This document shows positions 46,104 through 55,087 of a DNA stretch of 64,000 bases, one piece after another. Position numbers and translations under genes: made by a program. Numbering within the stretch: position 1 is the stretch's first letter; each line of letters begins with the position of its first letter. The DNA lies in contig CAZTGD010000002.1 of the NCBI GenBank assembly GCA_964613055.1, positions 1-64,000 of the forward strand, in the 5' to 3' direction. This stretch comes from JAXGMQ01 sp964613055. GTDB taxonomy: Bacteria; Caldisericota; Caldisericia; JAAYUI01. Under the pieces are notes generated by a model that searched no databases, had not been told where the DNA came from, and was given only the letters and a program-made list of their open reading frames with translations.

Positions 46104-46632
46104 CAACTGGGTATCAGGAAGCACGGTTATCGATTTAATTAAACACACATCATCTGATTCGGTTTCGGGAAGAGTTATTGAGTTAGTAATGTCAGTATGG
46201 GATAACTTAGTCTCAAAAAGTGTTTTCATAGCGTGGATAACGGGAAAAGAGCTTCGGTGGAGACCTGTTGTAAGAAGAAGGGGTTTAATAGGTGGATTCA
46301 TATTCACTTGCTGGGTGAAGTTCCTTGGATTCTTGCGGATTCTGTTTGGAAAGCAGTCAGCCTTTCAAAGGTCTTTTATCATAACACTTGCAAAGAACCT
46401 GTCCAAATTTGCCTGTGATCTTCCATTTGTTGCCTTTGGTACCCTTGGAGCAGGATTCTTTGGTCTGTATGGCATCCTAAAGATGACAGTCAAAGGAGTC
46501 GGTGTCAGAGATTTGATTCTTATTATCGTATGCTTTGCAGTATCTGTGTTGTTGATGCTAATTAGGGTGTCCTGGAGTAAATTAATCGAGTCAAGTTGGA
46601 TCATAACTCGATTTCAGGAGATCGATGACTGA
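46093..46632 (+). CDS. Uncharacterised membrane protein in the envelope cluster
   Basis: A 179-aa protein with a soluble N-terminal half, a basic stretch (RWRPVVRRRG) and hydrophobic helices: an amphipathic or membrane segment near 65-85 and two near 115-165. The ATG at 46093 follows AGGAG and overlaps the LCP2 stop. Its stop overlaps the next start (TGATG). I do not recognise the family; co-translation with LCP and O-antigen ligase genes suggests a role in envelope polymer synthesis. Confidence 0.6.
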   Translation: MRNNNWVSGSTVIDLIKHTSSDSVSGRVIELVMSVWDNLVSKSVFIAWITGKELRWRPVVRRRGLIGGFIFTCWVKFLGFLRILFGKQSAFQRSFIITLAKNLSKFACDLPFVAFGTLGAGFFGLYGILKMTVKGVGVRDLILIIVCFAVSVLLMLIRVSWSKLIESSWIITRFQEIDD

Positions 46633-47981
46633 TGTTTAGCAGGGATTGGTTAGGTTTCGTATTCGTTGTTTCTGGTTGCGCACTGGCGCTACTCTTTACG
46701 TTTTTTGATGTATTCTGGATAGTTGGAATACTTGGAGCGTTGACAATAATTGCTATAGTGATGTGGAAACTTGAGTTTGGAATCCTTATTCTCACATTTT
46801 CAGTCATTGTTGACAGCATACTCAGATCGATAGGCGTTATAAGTGGCCAATGGGATGAGATCCTGTTTTTCCTTGCAATTGTATCACTCATCTGGAGATT
46901 TACTAAAGAGAATAGAGAAGATTTCAATTTCACCGGCCTCTGGTGGAGTATTGCTGGTTTCTTTATTGTAGCTTTGATATCAGGTTTTAACTCCCTGTTA
47001 CCATACAGCCACATCCTCACAGCGATTCGCTCGATGTTGCAGGGGGTAATCATCTTCTTTGTTATTATAAACGCTGGATTCTCGAGGGAAACCATACTGC
47101 ATCTTGTTTCATCATTATTAGTGTGTGGTGTTGTGGTCTCGATGTATGCCTTCTATCAGAAGATAACAGGTGTTTTCACACCACAGGAGTGGCTCGATGT
47201 CGAAGAGGCGTTGAGTGTAACCAGGGCAACCAGCTTCACTGGAAGTCCGAATGCAACAGCGGGTTTCCTGGTGCTTATTCTCCCGATTGCCATGGGGATG
47301 ATTGCAAAGGTTAAGAGATATTGGGCAAAGATAATATGGATTGCTGTATTACTCTCTCTGGTTGTCGGTCTGTATGCCACACTCAACCGAGCAAGCTGGA
47401 TTGGTCTTGTGGCTGGTCTTGTAATGTTTGCTATCGCTGGTGGCCACAGATGGTGGATATGGCTTATACTTGGTGGTGTGACATTAACAATCGTTGTTCT
47501 TCCTGGATTAAAGGAACGTTTTCTAAGCATGTTCTCAGAGGATTTTGCCTGGAGGAATGTAACCTATGGTAGAGGCTTCAGATGGAATACTGCTCTTCAG
47601 ATATTTAGTAAACACCCATTAACAGGCATTGGACCTGGAGGTTTTGGTGGTGCAGTTGCTTATGGAATTCAGGCTTTTGGTGGTCTGTATGTTGATAATT
47701 ATTACTTGTTAACACTATCCTGTTATGGGTTTCCAGGTTTAGCTATGTTCCTGTTCATGATGGTTTCCGTATTACGAGAGTCTTTTAAAAGCATACATTT
47801 AGTAATTCAGCGTGATCGGTTTCTTGTAGCTGGTCTCATTGGTGGTATGGTTGCGTTCATGGTTCACCTGTTTGTGGAAAACCTTTGGCAGGTTCCACCC
47901 CTGGTAATCAGTTTCTGGCTCATTGTTGGCTTTGCCGTAGCGCTGGGTAGAGCTGAGAAAGGGGAACATGAGAACTCTTAG
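46632..47981 (+). CDS. O-antigen ligase/polymerase-like (Wzy_C) membrane protein
   Basis: A 449-aa protein with about 11-12 membrane helices and a periplasmic loop containing RGFRWNTALQIFSKHPLTGIGPGGF, the region typical of the Wzy_C/WaaL family (family pattern R..W..A......P..G.G). Members polymerise or ligate lipid-linked glycans outside the membrane. Beside two LCP genes it probably handles the same polymer. WaaL and Wzy cannot be told apart from sequence. Confidence 0.85.
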   Translation: MFSRDWLGFVFVVSGCALALLFTFFDVFWIVGILGALTIIAIVMWKLEFGILILTFSVIVDSILRSIGVISGQWDEILFFLAIVSLIWRFTKENREDFNFTGLWWSIAGFFIVALISGFNSLLPYSHILTAIRSMLQGVIIFFVIINAGFSRETILHLVSSLLVCGVVVSMYAFYQKITGVFTPQEWLDVEEALSVTRATSFTGSPNATAGFLVLILPIAMGMIAKVKRYWAKIIWIAVLLSLVVGLYATLNRASWIGLVAGLVMFAIAGGHRWWIWLILGGVTLTIVVLPGLKERFLSMFSEDFAWRNVTYGRGFRWNTALQIFSKHPLTGIGPGGFGGAVAYGIQAFGGLYVDNYYLLTLSCYGFPGLAMFLFMMVSVLRESFKSIHLVIQRDRFLVAGLIGGMVAFMVHLFVENLWQVPPLVISFWLIVGFAVALGRAEKGEHENS

Positions 47982-48065
47982 AGAGGGATCAGACAAACCT
48001 CCACTCGATCAACCATACAAAACCTCAATTCTCGCGTTTTTTATATACTGTCCGGGGTGTGAAAC

Positions 48066-48923
48066 ATGAACATTGAAAGCACAATATCTTCGCTCAAATC
48101 ATACTGGAGGGAAAAGGGTTGCCTGATCAGCGAACCGTATGACATCGAAGTAGGTGCGGGGACGATGGTTCCAAAAAGCTTCTTTGGTGCCCTTGGACAA
48201 AAACCATATAAGGTAGCCTATGTCCAGCCATCCAGAAGACCAGCTGACGGCAGGTACGGTGATAATCCATACAGATTCTATATTCACCATCAGTTTCAAG
48301 TAATTTTAAAGCCTCCTCCCGCAGATATTCAGGATGTATACCTTGAATCACTTAAAAGTATTGGTATCAACTATGAAAACCACGACATGCGCTTCATCGA
48401 AGACAACTGGGAATCCCCCACGCTTGGTGCTGGAGGTGTTGGTTGGGAAGTTTGGATGGACGGTCAGGAAGTAACTCAATTCACATATTTTCAGCAGGTA
48501 GGTGGTGTACAGCTCCTCATACCTGCAGTCGAGTTAACGTATGGAATTGAAAGGATTGCCATGTATTCAGAAGGCAAGAACAACTGCCTTCTTCTCAATT
48601 GGAACGATGATGTTACATATGGTGACCTTCGGAAAAAAGAGGAGTATGAGCTGTGCAGGTATGGATTTGACCTGGCTGATGTCGCATCACTGACTCAGGT
48701 GCTTGATATATTTGAGAAAGAAGCGATCAGATGTATCGAAGAGAAACTCATTACTCCAGCGTATGAGTTTGCGCTTAAGTGTTCTCATATCTTTAATATC
48801 CTGGACGCAAGAGGAGCTGTCTCGGTATCAGAGAGAGCAATCATGATAAAGCGTATTCGAAGTTTAACTAGCAAATGCGCAAGGTTGTATGTGGAGGCTG
48901 AAAATGAAAACTCTGCTGATTGA
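48066..48923 (+). CDS. glyQ: Glycyl-tRNA synthetase alpha chain
   Basis: The alpha subunit (285 aa) of the heterotetrameric GlyRS holds the class II catalytic core. It has VAYVQPSRRPADGRYGDNP, DNWESPTLGA, EVTQFTYFQQVGG and the ELTYGIERI motif. The 84 bases upstream (47982-48065) hold no T-box: the AGGGUGGNACCGCG-type core is missing. The glyS start overlaps its end by 20 bases. Confidence 0.95.
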   Translation: MNIESTISSLKSYWREKGCLISEPYDIEVGAGTMVPKSFFGALGQKPYKVAYVQPSRRPADGRYGDNPYRFYIHHQFQVILKPPPADIQDVYLESLKSIGINYENHDMRFIEDNWESPTLGAGGVGWEVWMDGQEVTQFTYFQQVGGVQLLIPAVELTYGIERIAMYSEGKNNCLLLNWNDDVTYGDLRKKEEYELCRYGFDLADVASLTQVLDIFEKEAIRCIEEKLITPAYEFALKCSHIFNILDARGAVSVSERAIMIKRIRSLTSKCARLYVEAENENSAD

Positions 48924-50943
48924 GGTAGGTGTTGAAGAGCTTCCAGTTAAACAGATAATTCCAGCAGTAGAGCATATTAGAAAAGGGCTTCTTGATAAGC
49001 TTGAAGGTGTGGGGATTGATTTTGGAGAGATAAAATCATTTGCTAGCCACAGGAGACTGGCGATTATAATTGAAGATGCTTCAGAAACTGGTCCGAGCAT
49101 AGAAAAACAACAAAAAGGACCTCCAAAGTCCATGTGTGTTGATAAAGAAGGCAACTACACTAAAGCACTCAAAGGATTCTGTAGCAAACTCAATATTGAC
49201 CCTGAGGATGTTGAATATAAGACATTTGGAGAGCGTGAAAACGCCTTTGCTAATGTGTTAATACCTGGCAGACAACTGTCAGAGTTGGTTTCATCAGAAT
49301 TGCCAAATATTATCTCTTCATATCCACATCCACATTCAATGCGATGGGATGAAACAGGGATTTTTTGGGTAAGACCGATAAGATGGCTTCTAACCCTTAT
49401 GGATTCGGAGTTAATTGATGTCAGAATGGGATCATTGAAATCTGATAGATTCACGTTGTCACCTAGACCAAAGAAAACAAAAAAAATAGAGGTTTCCTCT
49501 GCAGATGAATATGAGAAAACCCTCAAAGATATGGGCATTGTCGCCGGTTACCAGCAGAGGATGGATTACATATTTAGCCAGGCTGAACAGTTTGCTAAGG
49601 ATTACGGTTTCAATGTTAGCAGAGATGATCGGCTTCTCAACGAGCTGGCTGGCATAGTTGAAAAACCCTTTGTTATGATGGGTAAGTTCCCTGAAGAATA
49701 CATAAAATCAACACCCGATCTAGTTTTAAGGACTGTATTGGTTTCGGACCTCAGATTCATTCCGTTTGAAAAAGATGGTGTTCTTAGTAATCACTACGCA
49801 CATGTGGTCAATGGTGATCAGGATATTGCTGAGACCGCCATGCAGGGTGAAATGAAAGTCCTACTGGGCAAACTCAGTGATGCTAAATTTTTCTTTGATA
49901 AGGATAGGAAAAACAAACTCGTTGGTTTCGAGGATGACCTTAATGGAATAGCCTTTCTCAAAGGACTGGGTACTCTCAGGGATAAAACAAATCGTTTGGT
50001 AGCTGTTGCCGATGAGATTGGTGAAGAGATCGTTGAAGACAAGCGTAAACTTCAAAAGGCATCTCAATTGGCAAAACTTGACCTTGCTACATCAATGGTT
50101 AGGGAACATGATGAACTGCAAGGTAAGATTGGTGGTCTTTACTCCAGTCTTGATGGTGAGTCTGAAGATATCTGTCTCGCAATCTCACAACACTATCTGC
50201 CTACGGGCGAAGCCGATGATATCCCACAGACAAAACTTTCTCAAGCTCTGTCTCTTATTGACAAAGCCGACTCACTCGTAAATCTGATAGCAAATGGTTC
50301 TAAACCAAAGGGATCTGCTGATCCACTTGGTATGAGAAGATTCGCAACCGGCATGATCAGGATCTTGATGGAAGGAGATATTAGGGTAAACCTTTCATCT
50401 GTTCTATCCACGGTAGAACATCACGCCATCAACAAATCAGATTCAACAGTAAATGACACTCTGGAGTTCTTGAAACCTCGAATTGTCAACATCCTAAAAG
50501 AGAAGAGATTCCGACATGATGTGATTCAGGCTAGTATTTCTGTTGGTATAGAAGATATCCCAAATCTATTGAAGCGTTGCCAAGCTATTAGTGATGTTTA
50601 CAATTCATCGATGTTCGAAGGAATAGTTGCCACTGCAAAGAGATTAAAGAATATTCTTAAGGATTTCACTGAGACGAACTTCGATCAAAAAATGTTTGAA
50701 AAGGGTGTTGAAGCTGATTTTGCCAATCAAGCAAAAACAGTATTGGATCGTCTGGGTTTGGTTGATGATGTTGAAAAACAGCTTATTGTTCTGTCCGAGT
50801 TGACAGAACACGCCGAGATATACTTCGAAGAGGTATTGGTAAATGCTCCCGATAAAGCGGTAAGGACCAATCGAAAGCGTTTTCTGGCATGGCTTTTAGC
50901 CAATATCAGAACTGTTTCTGATTTCACGCTGATTGAGATCTAG
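48904..50943 (+). CDS. glyS: Glycyl-tRNA synthetase beta chain
   Basis: The beta subunit (679 aa) binds tRNA and completes the enzyme with GlyQ. It has the N-terminal LLIEVGVEELP, then HRRLAIII, the HD-like central domain with FFFDKDRKNKL and SQHYLPTGEADDIP, and the C-terminal anticodon-binding region. The ATG at 48904 has GGAGG 6 bases upstream, which decides it over the earlier in-frame ATG at 48889. The stop is followed by AGGAG for korD. Confidence 0.94.
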   Translation: MKTLLIEVGVEELPVKQIIPAVEHIRKGLLDKLEGVGIDFGEIKSFASHRRLAIIIEDASETGPSIEKQQKGPPKSMCVDKEGNYTKALKGFCSKLNIDPEDVEYKTFGERENAFANVLIPGRQLSELVSSELPNIISSYPHPHSMRWDETGIFWVRPIRWLLTLMDSELIDVRMGSLKSDRFTLSPRPKKTKKIEVSSADEYEKTLKDMGIVAGYQQRMDYIFSQAEQFAKDYGFNVSRDDRLLNELAGIVEKPFVMMGKFPEEYIKSTPDLVLRTVLVSDLRFIPFEKDGVLSNHYAHVVNGDQDIAETAMQGEMKVLLGKLSDAKFFFDKDRKNKLVGFEDDLNGIAFLKGLGTLRDKTNRLVAVADEIGEEIVEDKRKLQKASQLAKLDLATSMVREHDELQGKIGGLYSSLDGESEDICLAISQHYLPTGEADDIPQTKLSQALSLIDKADSLVNLIANGSKPKGSADPLGMRRFATGMIRILMEGDIRVNLSSVLSTVEHHAINKSDSTVNDTLEFLKPRIVNILKEKRFRHDVIQASISVGIEDIPNLLKRCQAISDVYNSSMFEGIVATAKRLKNILKDFTETNFDQKMFEKGVEADFANQAKTVLDRLGLVDDVEKQLIVLSELTEHAEIYFEEVLVNAPDKAVRTNRKRFLAWLLANIRTVSDFTLIEI

Positions 50944-50951
50944 AGGAGATT

Positions 50952-51152
50952 ATGAGTAATTTCAACGTTAAATTGTTCAGACGATTCTGCAAATCCTGTA
51001 AACTCTGTTTAAACATTTGTCCAAAGGACGTTTTCACGGTAAATGAATGCGGTCAGGTTGTAGTTGAAGATGCAGACAAGTGTATTGGGTGCAGGCTTTG
51101 TGTTGAGATATGCCCAGACTTTGCCCTGGAGGTTGAAAAGAATGGCGACTAG
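50952..51152 (+). CDS. korD: 2-oxoacid:ferredoxin oxidoreductase delta subunit (ferredoxin-like)
   Basis: A 66-aa 2[4Fe-4S] ferredoxin with two CxxCxxCxxxCP clusters (CKSCKLCLNICP, CIGCRLCVEICP). It passes electrons from the KorAB TPP site to ferredoxin. It is the first gene of korD-A-B-C. The ATG follows AGGAG. korA overlaps its stop. Confidence 0.9.
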   Translation: MSNFNVKLFRRFCKSCKLCLNICPKDVFTVNECGQVVVEDADKCIGCRLCVEICPDFALEVEKNGD

Positions 51153-52263
51153 ATCATATCTTTGGCAAGGTGCACACGCGATCAGCCAAGGTGCCTGTAA
51201 GGCTGGTGTGAACTTCTTTGCCGGTTATCCAATAACTCCATCGACAGAAGTTGCCGAGTCGATGTCGTGGGAGTTGCCACAACGCGGTGGTGTATTCATA
51301 CAGATGGAGGATGAGATCGCATCCATAACCGCATTGATAGGCGCTTCGCTTGCTGGTGCAAAACCAATAACAGCCACATCGGGTCCAGGATTTTCACTGA
51401 TGCAGGAAGGACTTGGTTTCGCAAAGATGGTTGAAGCACCGTTGGTAATTGTAGATGTTATGAGGGGAGGTCCATCTACGGGACTTCCAACAAAACCTAC
51501 GCAAGCCGATGTTATGCAAACCAAATGGGGAACACACGGTGACAGCCCCGCTATCGTTGTAACTCCATCATCAGTCAAAGAATGCTATTTCCTCATGATC
51601 CATGCAGTTAACTTGGCAGAGCGTTTTAGAACTCCTGTCATATTCCTAACAGAAGAGGGAGTTGCGCACATGCGTGAACGAGTGGACATAGATCTGGATG
51701 AGGATGTATATGTTGAACCCCGAAAGAGACCTGGCAGGCATTCGAGTTATAAGACCTTTGGTGCTGATGAAAACCTTGTCCCTCATACAGCTTCCTTTGG
51801 TTCTGGGTATCGATCAGTCGTCACTGGTCTCTACCATGATGAAACAGGTTTCCAGAACACATCAAGGGAGACCACTGAGTATCTTCAGAAGAGGCTTATG
51901 GATAAGGTCAATCTGTATCTCGACCATATCTCACAGATACAGGAATATAACCTGGAGAATGCAGAGACCGTTTTTGTTTCCTATGGTGTTACATCAAGAA
52001 CCGTTGATCAGGTGATCGCTGATACAAATAATCCGAAATGGGGTTCCCTGAGATTGATCACCCTCTGGCCATTCGATGGAGAATTGCTCAAAACCAAGTT
52101 AGAAAAGACAAAGAAAATCATTGTTCCAGAGTTGAATATGGGACAGATGGTCAGAGAGATCCAACGTTTGTTTGGAAAAGAAAAACAAATAATACCAGTC
52201 AACAGATGGGATGGAGAGCTTATAACACCAAGTCAGCTGGTAAAGGTGGCAGAGGGCTTATGA
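51142..52263 (+). CDS. korA: 2-oxoacid (probably 2-oxoglutarate):ferredoxin oxidoreductase alpha subunit
   Basis: The 373-aa alpha subunit has the conserved start LWQGAHAISQGACKAGVNFFAGYPITPSTE, then EDEIASI and GPSTGLPTKP. Gene order delta-alpha-beta-gamma and the separate subunits match KOR/VOR enzymes that convert 2-oxoacids and CoA to acyl-CoA, CO2 and reduced ferredoxin. 2-Oxoglutarate is the likely substrate by order and by the following glnA, but the substrate loop was not proven here. The ATG at 51142 is preceded by GGAGG (51128-51132). Confidence 0.87.
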   Translation: MATRSYLWQGAHAISQGACKAGVNFFAGYPITPSTEVAESMSWELPQRGGVFIQMEDEIASITALIGASLAGAKPITATSGPGFSLMQEGLGFAKMVEAPLVIVDVMRGGPSTGLPTKPTQADVMQTKWGTHGDSPAIVVTPSSVKECYFLMIHAVNLAERFRTPVIFLTEEGVAHMRERVDIDLDEDVYVEPRKRPGRHSSYKTFGADENLVPHTASFGSGYRSVVTGLYHDETGFQNTSRETTEYLQKRLMDKVNLYLDHISQIQEYNLENAETVFVSYGVTSRTVDQVIADTNNPKWGSLRLITLWPFDGELLKTKLEKTKKIIVPELNMGQMVREIQRLFGKEKQIIPVNRWDGELITPSQLVKVAEGL

Positions 52264-53084
52264 GAGAACAAGTGCTTAAGTACATGAAGCAGGATAAATT
52301 GCCACATGTATTCTGTCCGGGATGTGGTTGTGGAATTATCATGCATGCTATGTTTACGGCAATTGAAGACATGCAGTTGGATCCAACTCAGATATTGATC
52401 GTGGGCGGAATCGGTTGCTCAGCGAGGATCGCAACCTACACTATATTTGATTCAATCCACACTCTCCATGGAAGAGCGATTCCGTTTGCCATTGGTGCAA
52501 AGCTTGCAAACCCAGACCTGAAGGTTATCGTTATCACTGGTGATGGAGATTCCTCATCAATAGGTGGCAACCACCTGATTCACGCGGCCAGACGAAACAT
52601 GCCAATCAGCGTTTTCATAGTGAACAACCAGATATACGGAATGACAGGTGGGCAGTTCAGTCCAACAACCCCTGTGGCATCCTTCACAACAACTTCACCT
52701 TGTGGTCACGTAGAAGAACCCTTCAGTATTACCGACTTGCTTGTTGGAGCAAACGCACCTTTTGTCGCAAGAACGGGTGTCCAATACTTCAAAGAGATGG
52801 TCAAGATGATGAAGATGTGTCTCGACAAGGAGTACTTCACAGCGATGGACATCTTCTCTCCCTGCCCAACAAACTATGGAAGAGCCAACAATCTTGCCGA
52901 TCCCTTCAAGCTTATGAAGATGCAGTCAAACATGATGGTTCCAAAGAAAAAATACGGCAAACTCTCCGATGAAGAAAAAGAAGAGGTATTCGTTAGAGGG
53001 ATTGTGCGTGATATTGACAGACCAACGTTTATGGATCATTACAAAGCATGTGTATTACTGACCAGAAGGGGGATAAGGCAATGA
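52260..53084 (+). CDS. korB: 2-oxoacid:ferredoxin oxidoreductase beta subunit (TPP-binding)
   Basis: The 274-aa beta subunit has the N-terminal HVFCPGCGCG, GGIGCSAR and the TPP-binding GDGDSSSIGGNH ... VNNQIYGMTGGQFSPTTP. It binds thiamine pyrophosphate and one [4Fe-4S] cluster in related enzymes. The ATG overlaps the korA stop (ATGA). Confidence 0.9.
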   Translation: MREQVLKYMKQDKLPHVFCPGCGCGIIMHAMFTAIEDMQLDPTQILIVGGIGCSARIATYTIFDSIHTLHGRAIPFAIGAKLANPDLKVIVITGDGDSSSIGGNHLIHAARRNMPISVFIVNNQIYGMTGGQFSPTTPVASFTTTSPCGHVEEPFSITDLLVGANAPFVARTGVQYFKEMVKMMKMCLDKEYFTAMDIFSPCPTNYGRANNLADPFKLMKMQSNMMVPKKKYGKLSDEEKEEVFVRGIVRDIDRPTFMDHYKACVLLTRRGIRQ

Positions 53085-53680
53085 TAAATCCTCCATGGAA
53101 ACAGGTAAATGAAAAAATTTTTGGTGGTAGGAAAGCCGAGTCCGTCAGGTTTACAGGAGCTGGTGGACATGGATTGATTAAAGCCTCTGTGCTTCTGGCT
53201 CAAGCGGGAGTATATGACAACATGAATGTCCTGCAATCTCAGGTCTACGGAGCTGAGGCTAGGGGTGGTGCCACAAAGGGAGAAACAGTGGTCAGGAAGG
53301 GAAAGATATTCTACCCCAAACTGGTAATACCGGATGTTTTGATTTCCCTTACAAAAGAGGGTTTGGATAAGTATGGTGATGATGTGACCAATGATGGTTT
53401 GATAATATATGATTCCGGCCTCATAACTGATGTTGTGTCATCGGATGATGGACCATACATGTATGGTTTACCTATGTGGGTTGAGTTGATAAAGGAGCTT
53501 GGGAAGGGGATAGCGATCAATATTCTGACTCTGGGTGTTCTGATAGCAATGACGGGTATTGTGTCAAGAGCATCTATTGAGAAAGCGATAACGGAGGCAT
53601 TCAGGCAGGATTTCAAGAAGAGTAACATGTGCGCCCTTGAATTGGGGCATGAACTAGTAAAGGAGATCATCAATGAGTAA
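53081..53680 (+). CDS. korC: 2-oxoacid:ferredoxin oxidoreductase gamma subunit
   Basis: The 199-aa gamma subunit shows the typical FTGAGGHGLIKAS, QSQVYGAEARGG and a Rossmann-like body. The ATG at 53081 overlaps the korB stop (ATGA) and is preceded by AAGGGG; an in-frame ATG at 53048 lies within korB and lacks such a site. glnA overlaps its end by 8 bases. Confidence 0.88.
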   Translation: MINPPWKQVNEKIFGGRKAESVRFTGAGGHGLIKASVLLAQAGVYDNMNVLQSQVYGAEARGGATKGETVVRKGKIFYPKLVIPDVLISLTKEGLDKYGDDVTNDGLIIYDSGLITDVVSSDDGPYMYGLPMWVELIKELGKGIAINILTLGVLIAMTGIVSRASIEKAITEAFRQDFKKSNMCALELGHELVKEIINE

Positions 53681-55085
53681 TGCGAAAAAGAACCTTGAAC
53701 AGATTTTAGCACTCGGTTGCGACAATGTTGACTTTAAGATTGTAGATGCTGATGGCAGGATGCACCATCTTATGATTCCCACTGCATCACTCACTGAGGA
53801 AAGACTTGAATTTGGATTTGGTTTTGATGGTTCCAACTTTGGTTTCGCTAGAACGAGAAAATCAGATTTCATTGCCCGACCGGAAATGAATGAATCTGTC
53901 AACCTTGATCCCTGCATTGAAGAGCCAGTTGCCACTTTCATGTGCAATGTGTTTGAGGCGGGTGTTGATGTTAAACCGTTCCCATCAGACCCGAGGGCTA
54001 TCCTCCGAAAAGCACGTTCTTACATGCAAGAGTTGGGTATTGCCGAGGAATCAGTTTGGGCTCCTGAGCTTGAGTTTCATGTGTTTGAGGGCATAAGACT
54101 CATCAACAAACCCCACCAGCAGATGTTTGAGATCCTTTCATCCGAGGGTTATTGGGGACAGGAAGAAGATGACATGTTTTCCGTTGTTCGGATTCCAAAG
54201 AAGGGTGGGTATCACGTTGTTCCACCCTATGATACTTCAATGTATGTCCGAATGTCTGCTGTTCGCATGCTAACCGATATGGGTTTCGATGTGAAGTATC
54301 ACCATCATGAGGTGGGCGGACCTGGTCAACAGGAGATTGAATACAACCTACAGGAGATGATGAAAGCTGCTGATTCGATAGTCTGGGGTAAGTACATTGT
54401 AAGGAATGTATCAGCGAATATGGGTCTTCATGCCACCTTCATCCCAAAACCAATTTTTGGTGAGGCTGGCAATGGGATGCACGTGCATCATTGTCTGATA
54501 GGTAAAAACTCTGCTACTGTGTTTGCAGATGAGAACGGATATATGGGTCTTTCAAGGATGGCTTTATCATTCCTTGCTGGTATCCTTGAACATGCACCAG
54601 CGCTTGCCGCCATCTCAAACCCCTCAACAAATTCCTACAAGCGTTTGGTAAGAGGACATGAAGCGCCCTGTAATGTTTGTTATGGTATGGCAAACAGGAA
54701 TGCCGCACTCAGGATACCGGCATACGCCACCAAAGCCGAGGAGAAGAGATTTGAGTACAGGGTGGGTGATGCAACTGCAAACCCATATCTAATGCTGTCA
54801 GCTGTTCTGATGGCAGGTTTAGATGGAGTTAAGAAGGAAATGAATCCAGAAGGTAAGTTTGGACCACTCGAGAAGATGCCAGAAGGGTGGGAGCCAAAAA
54901 CATCCATACCAGCATCACTCAAGGAAGCGTTGGATGAACTGAAGAAGGATCATCAGTTCCTGCTTGAGGGTGGAGTGTTTACATCAGAGATGATTGAGAA
55001 GCACATTGAGGATAAGATGAAGGATCATCTGAAGCTTGAACGTATGACAAATCCCATTGAGTTTGAGATGTATGATTATCTATAG
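53673..55085 (+). CDS. glnA: Glutamine synthetase, type I
   Basis: GlnA makes glutamine from glutamate, ammonia and ATP. The 470-aa protein shows GFDGSNFGFA, PELEFHVFEG, HHHEVGGPGQQEIE, PKPIFGEAGNGMHVHH, NPSTNSYKRLVRGHEAP, RIPAYATKAEEKR and FEYRVGDATANPYL, covering ATP, metal and glutamate sites. The GS I-beta adenylylation Tyr motif is not seen. It overlaps korC by 8 bases and ends only 2 bases from the convergent orphan gene. Operon membership with Kor puts glutamine synthesis next to the 2-oxoglutarate node. Confidence 0.93.
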   Translation: MSNAKKNLEQILALGCDNVDFKIVDADGRMHHLMIPTASLTEERLEFGFGFDGSNFGFARTRKSDFIARPEMNESVNLDPCIEEPVATFMCNVFEAGVDVKPFPSDPRAILRKARSYMQELGIAEESVWAPELEFHVFEGIRLINKPHQQMFEILSSEGYWGQEEDDMFSVVRIPKKGGYHVVPPYDTSMYVRMSAVRMLTDMGFDVKYHHHEVGGPGQQEIEYNLQEMMKAADSIVWGKYIVRNVSANMGLHATFIPKPIFGEAGNGMHVHHCLIGKNSATVFADENGYMGLSRMALSFLAGILEHAPALAAISNPSTNSYKRLVRGHEAPCNVCYGMANRNAALRIPAYATKAEEKRFEYRVGDATANPYLMLSAVLMAGLDGVKKEMNPEGKFGPLEKMPEGWEPKTSIPASLKEALDELKKDHQFLLEGGVFTSEMIEKHIEDKMKDHLKLERMTNPIEFEMYDYL

Positions 55086-55087
55086 GT

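Noticed and set aside
47982..48065. T-box or glycine riboswitch before glyQ
   Set aside because: The 84-base gap is too short for a T-box and lacks its conserved antiterminator sequence; no paired glycine aptamers are visible.
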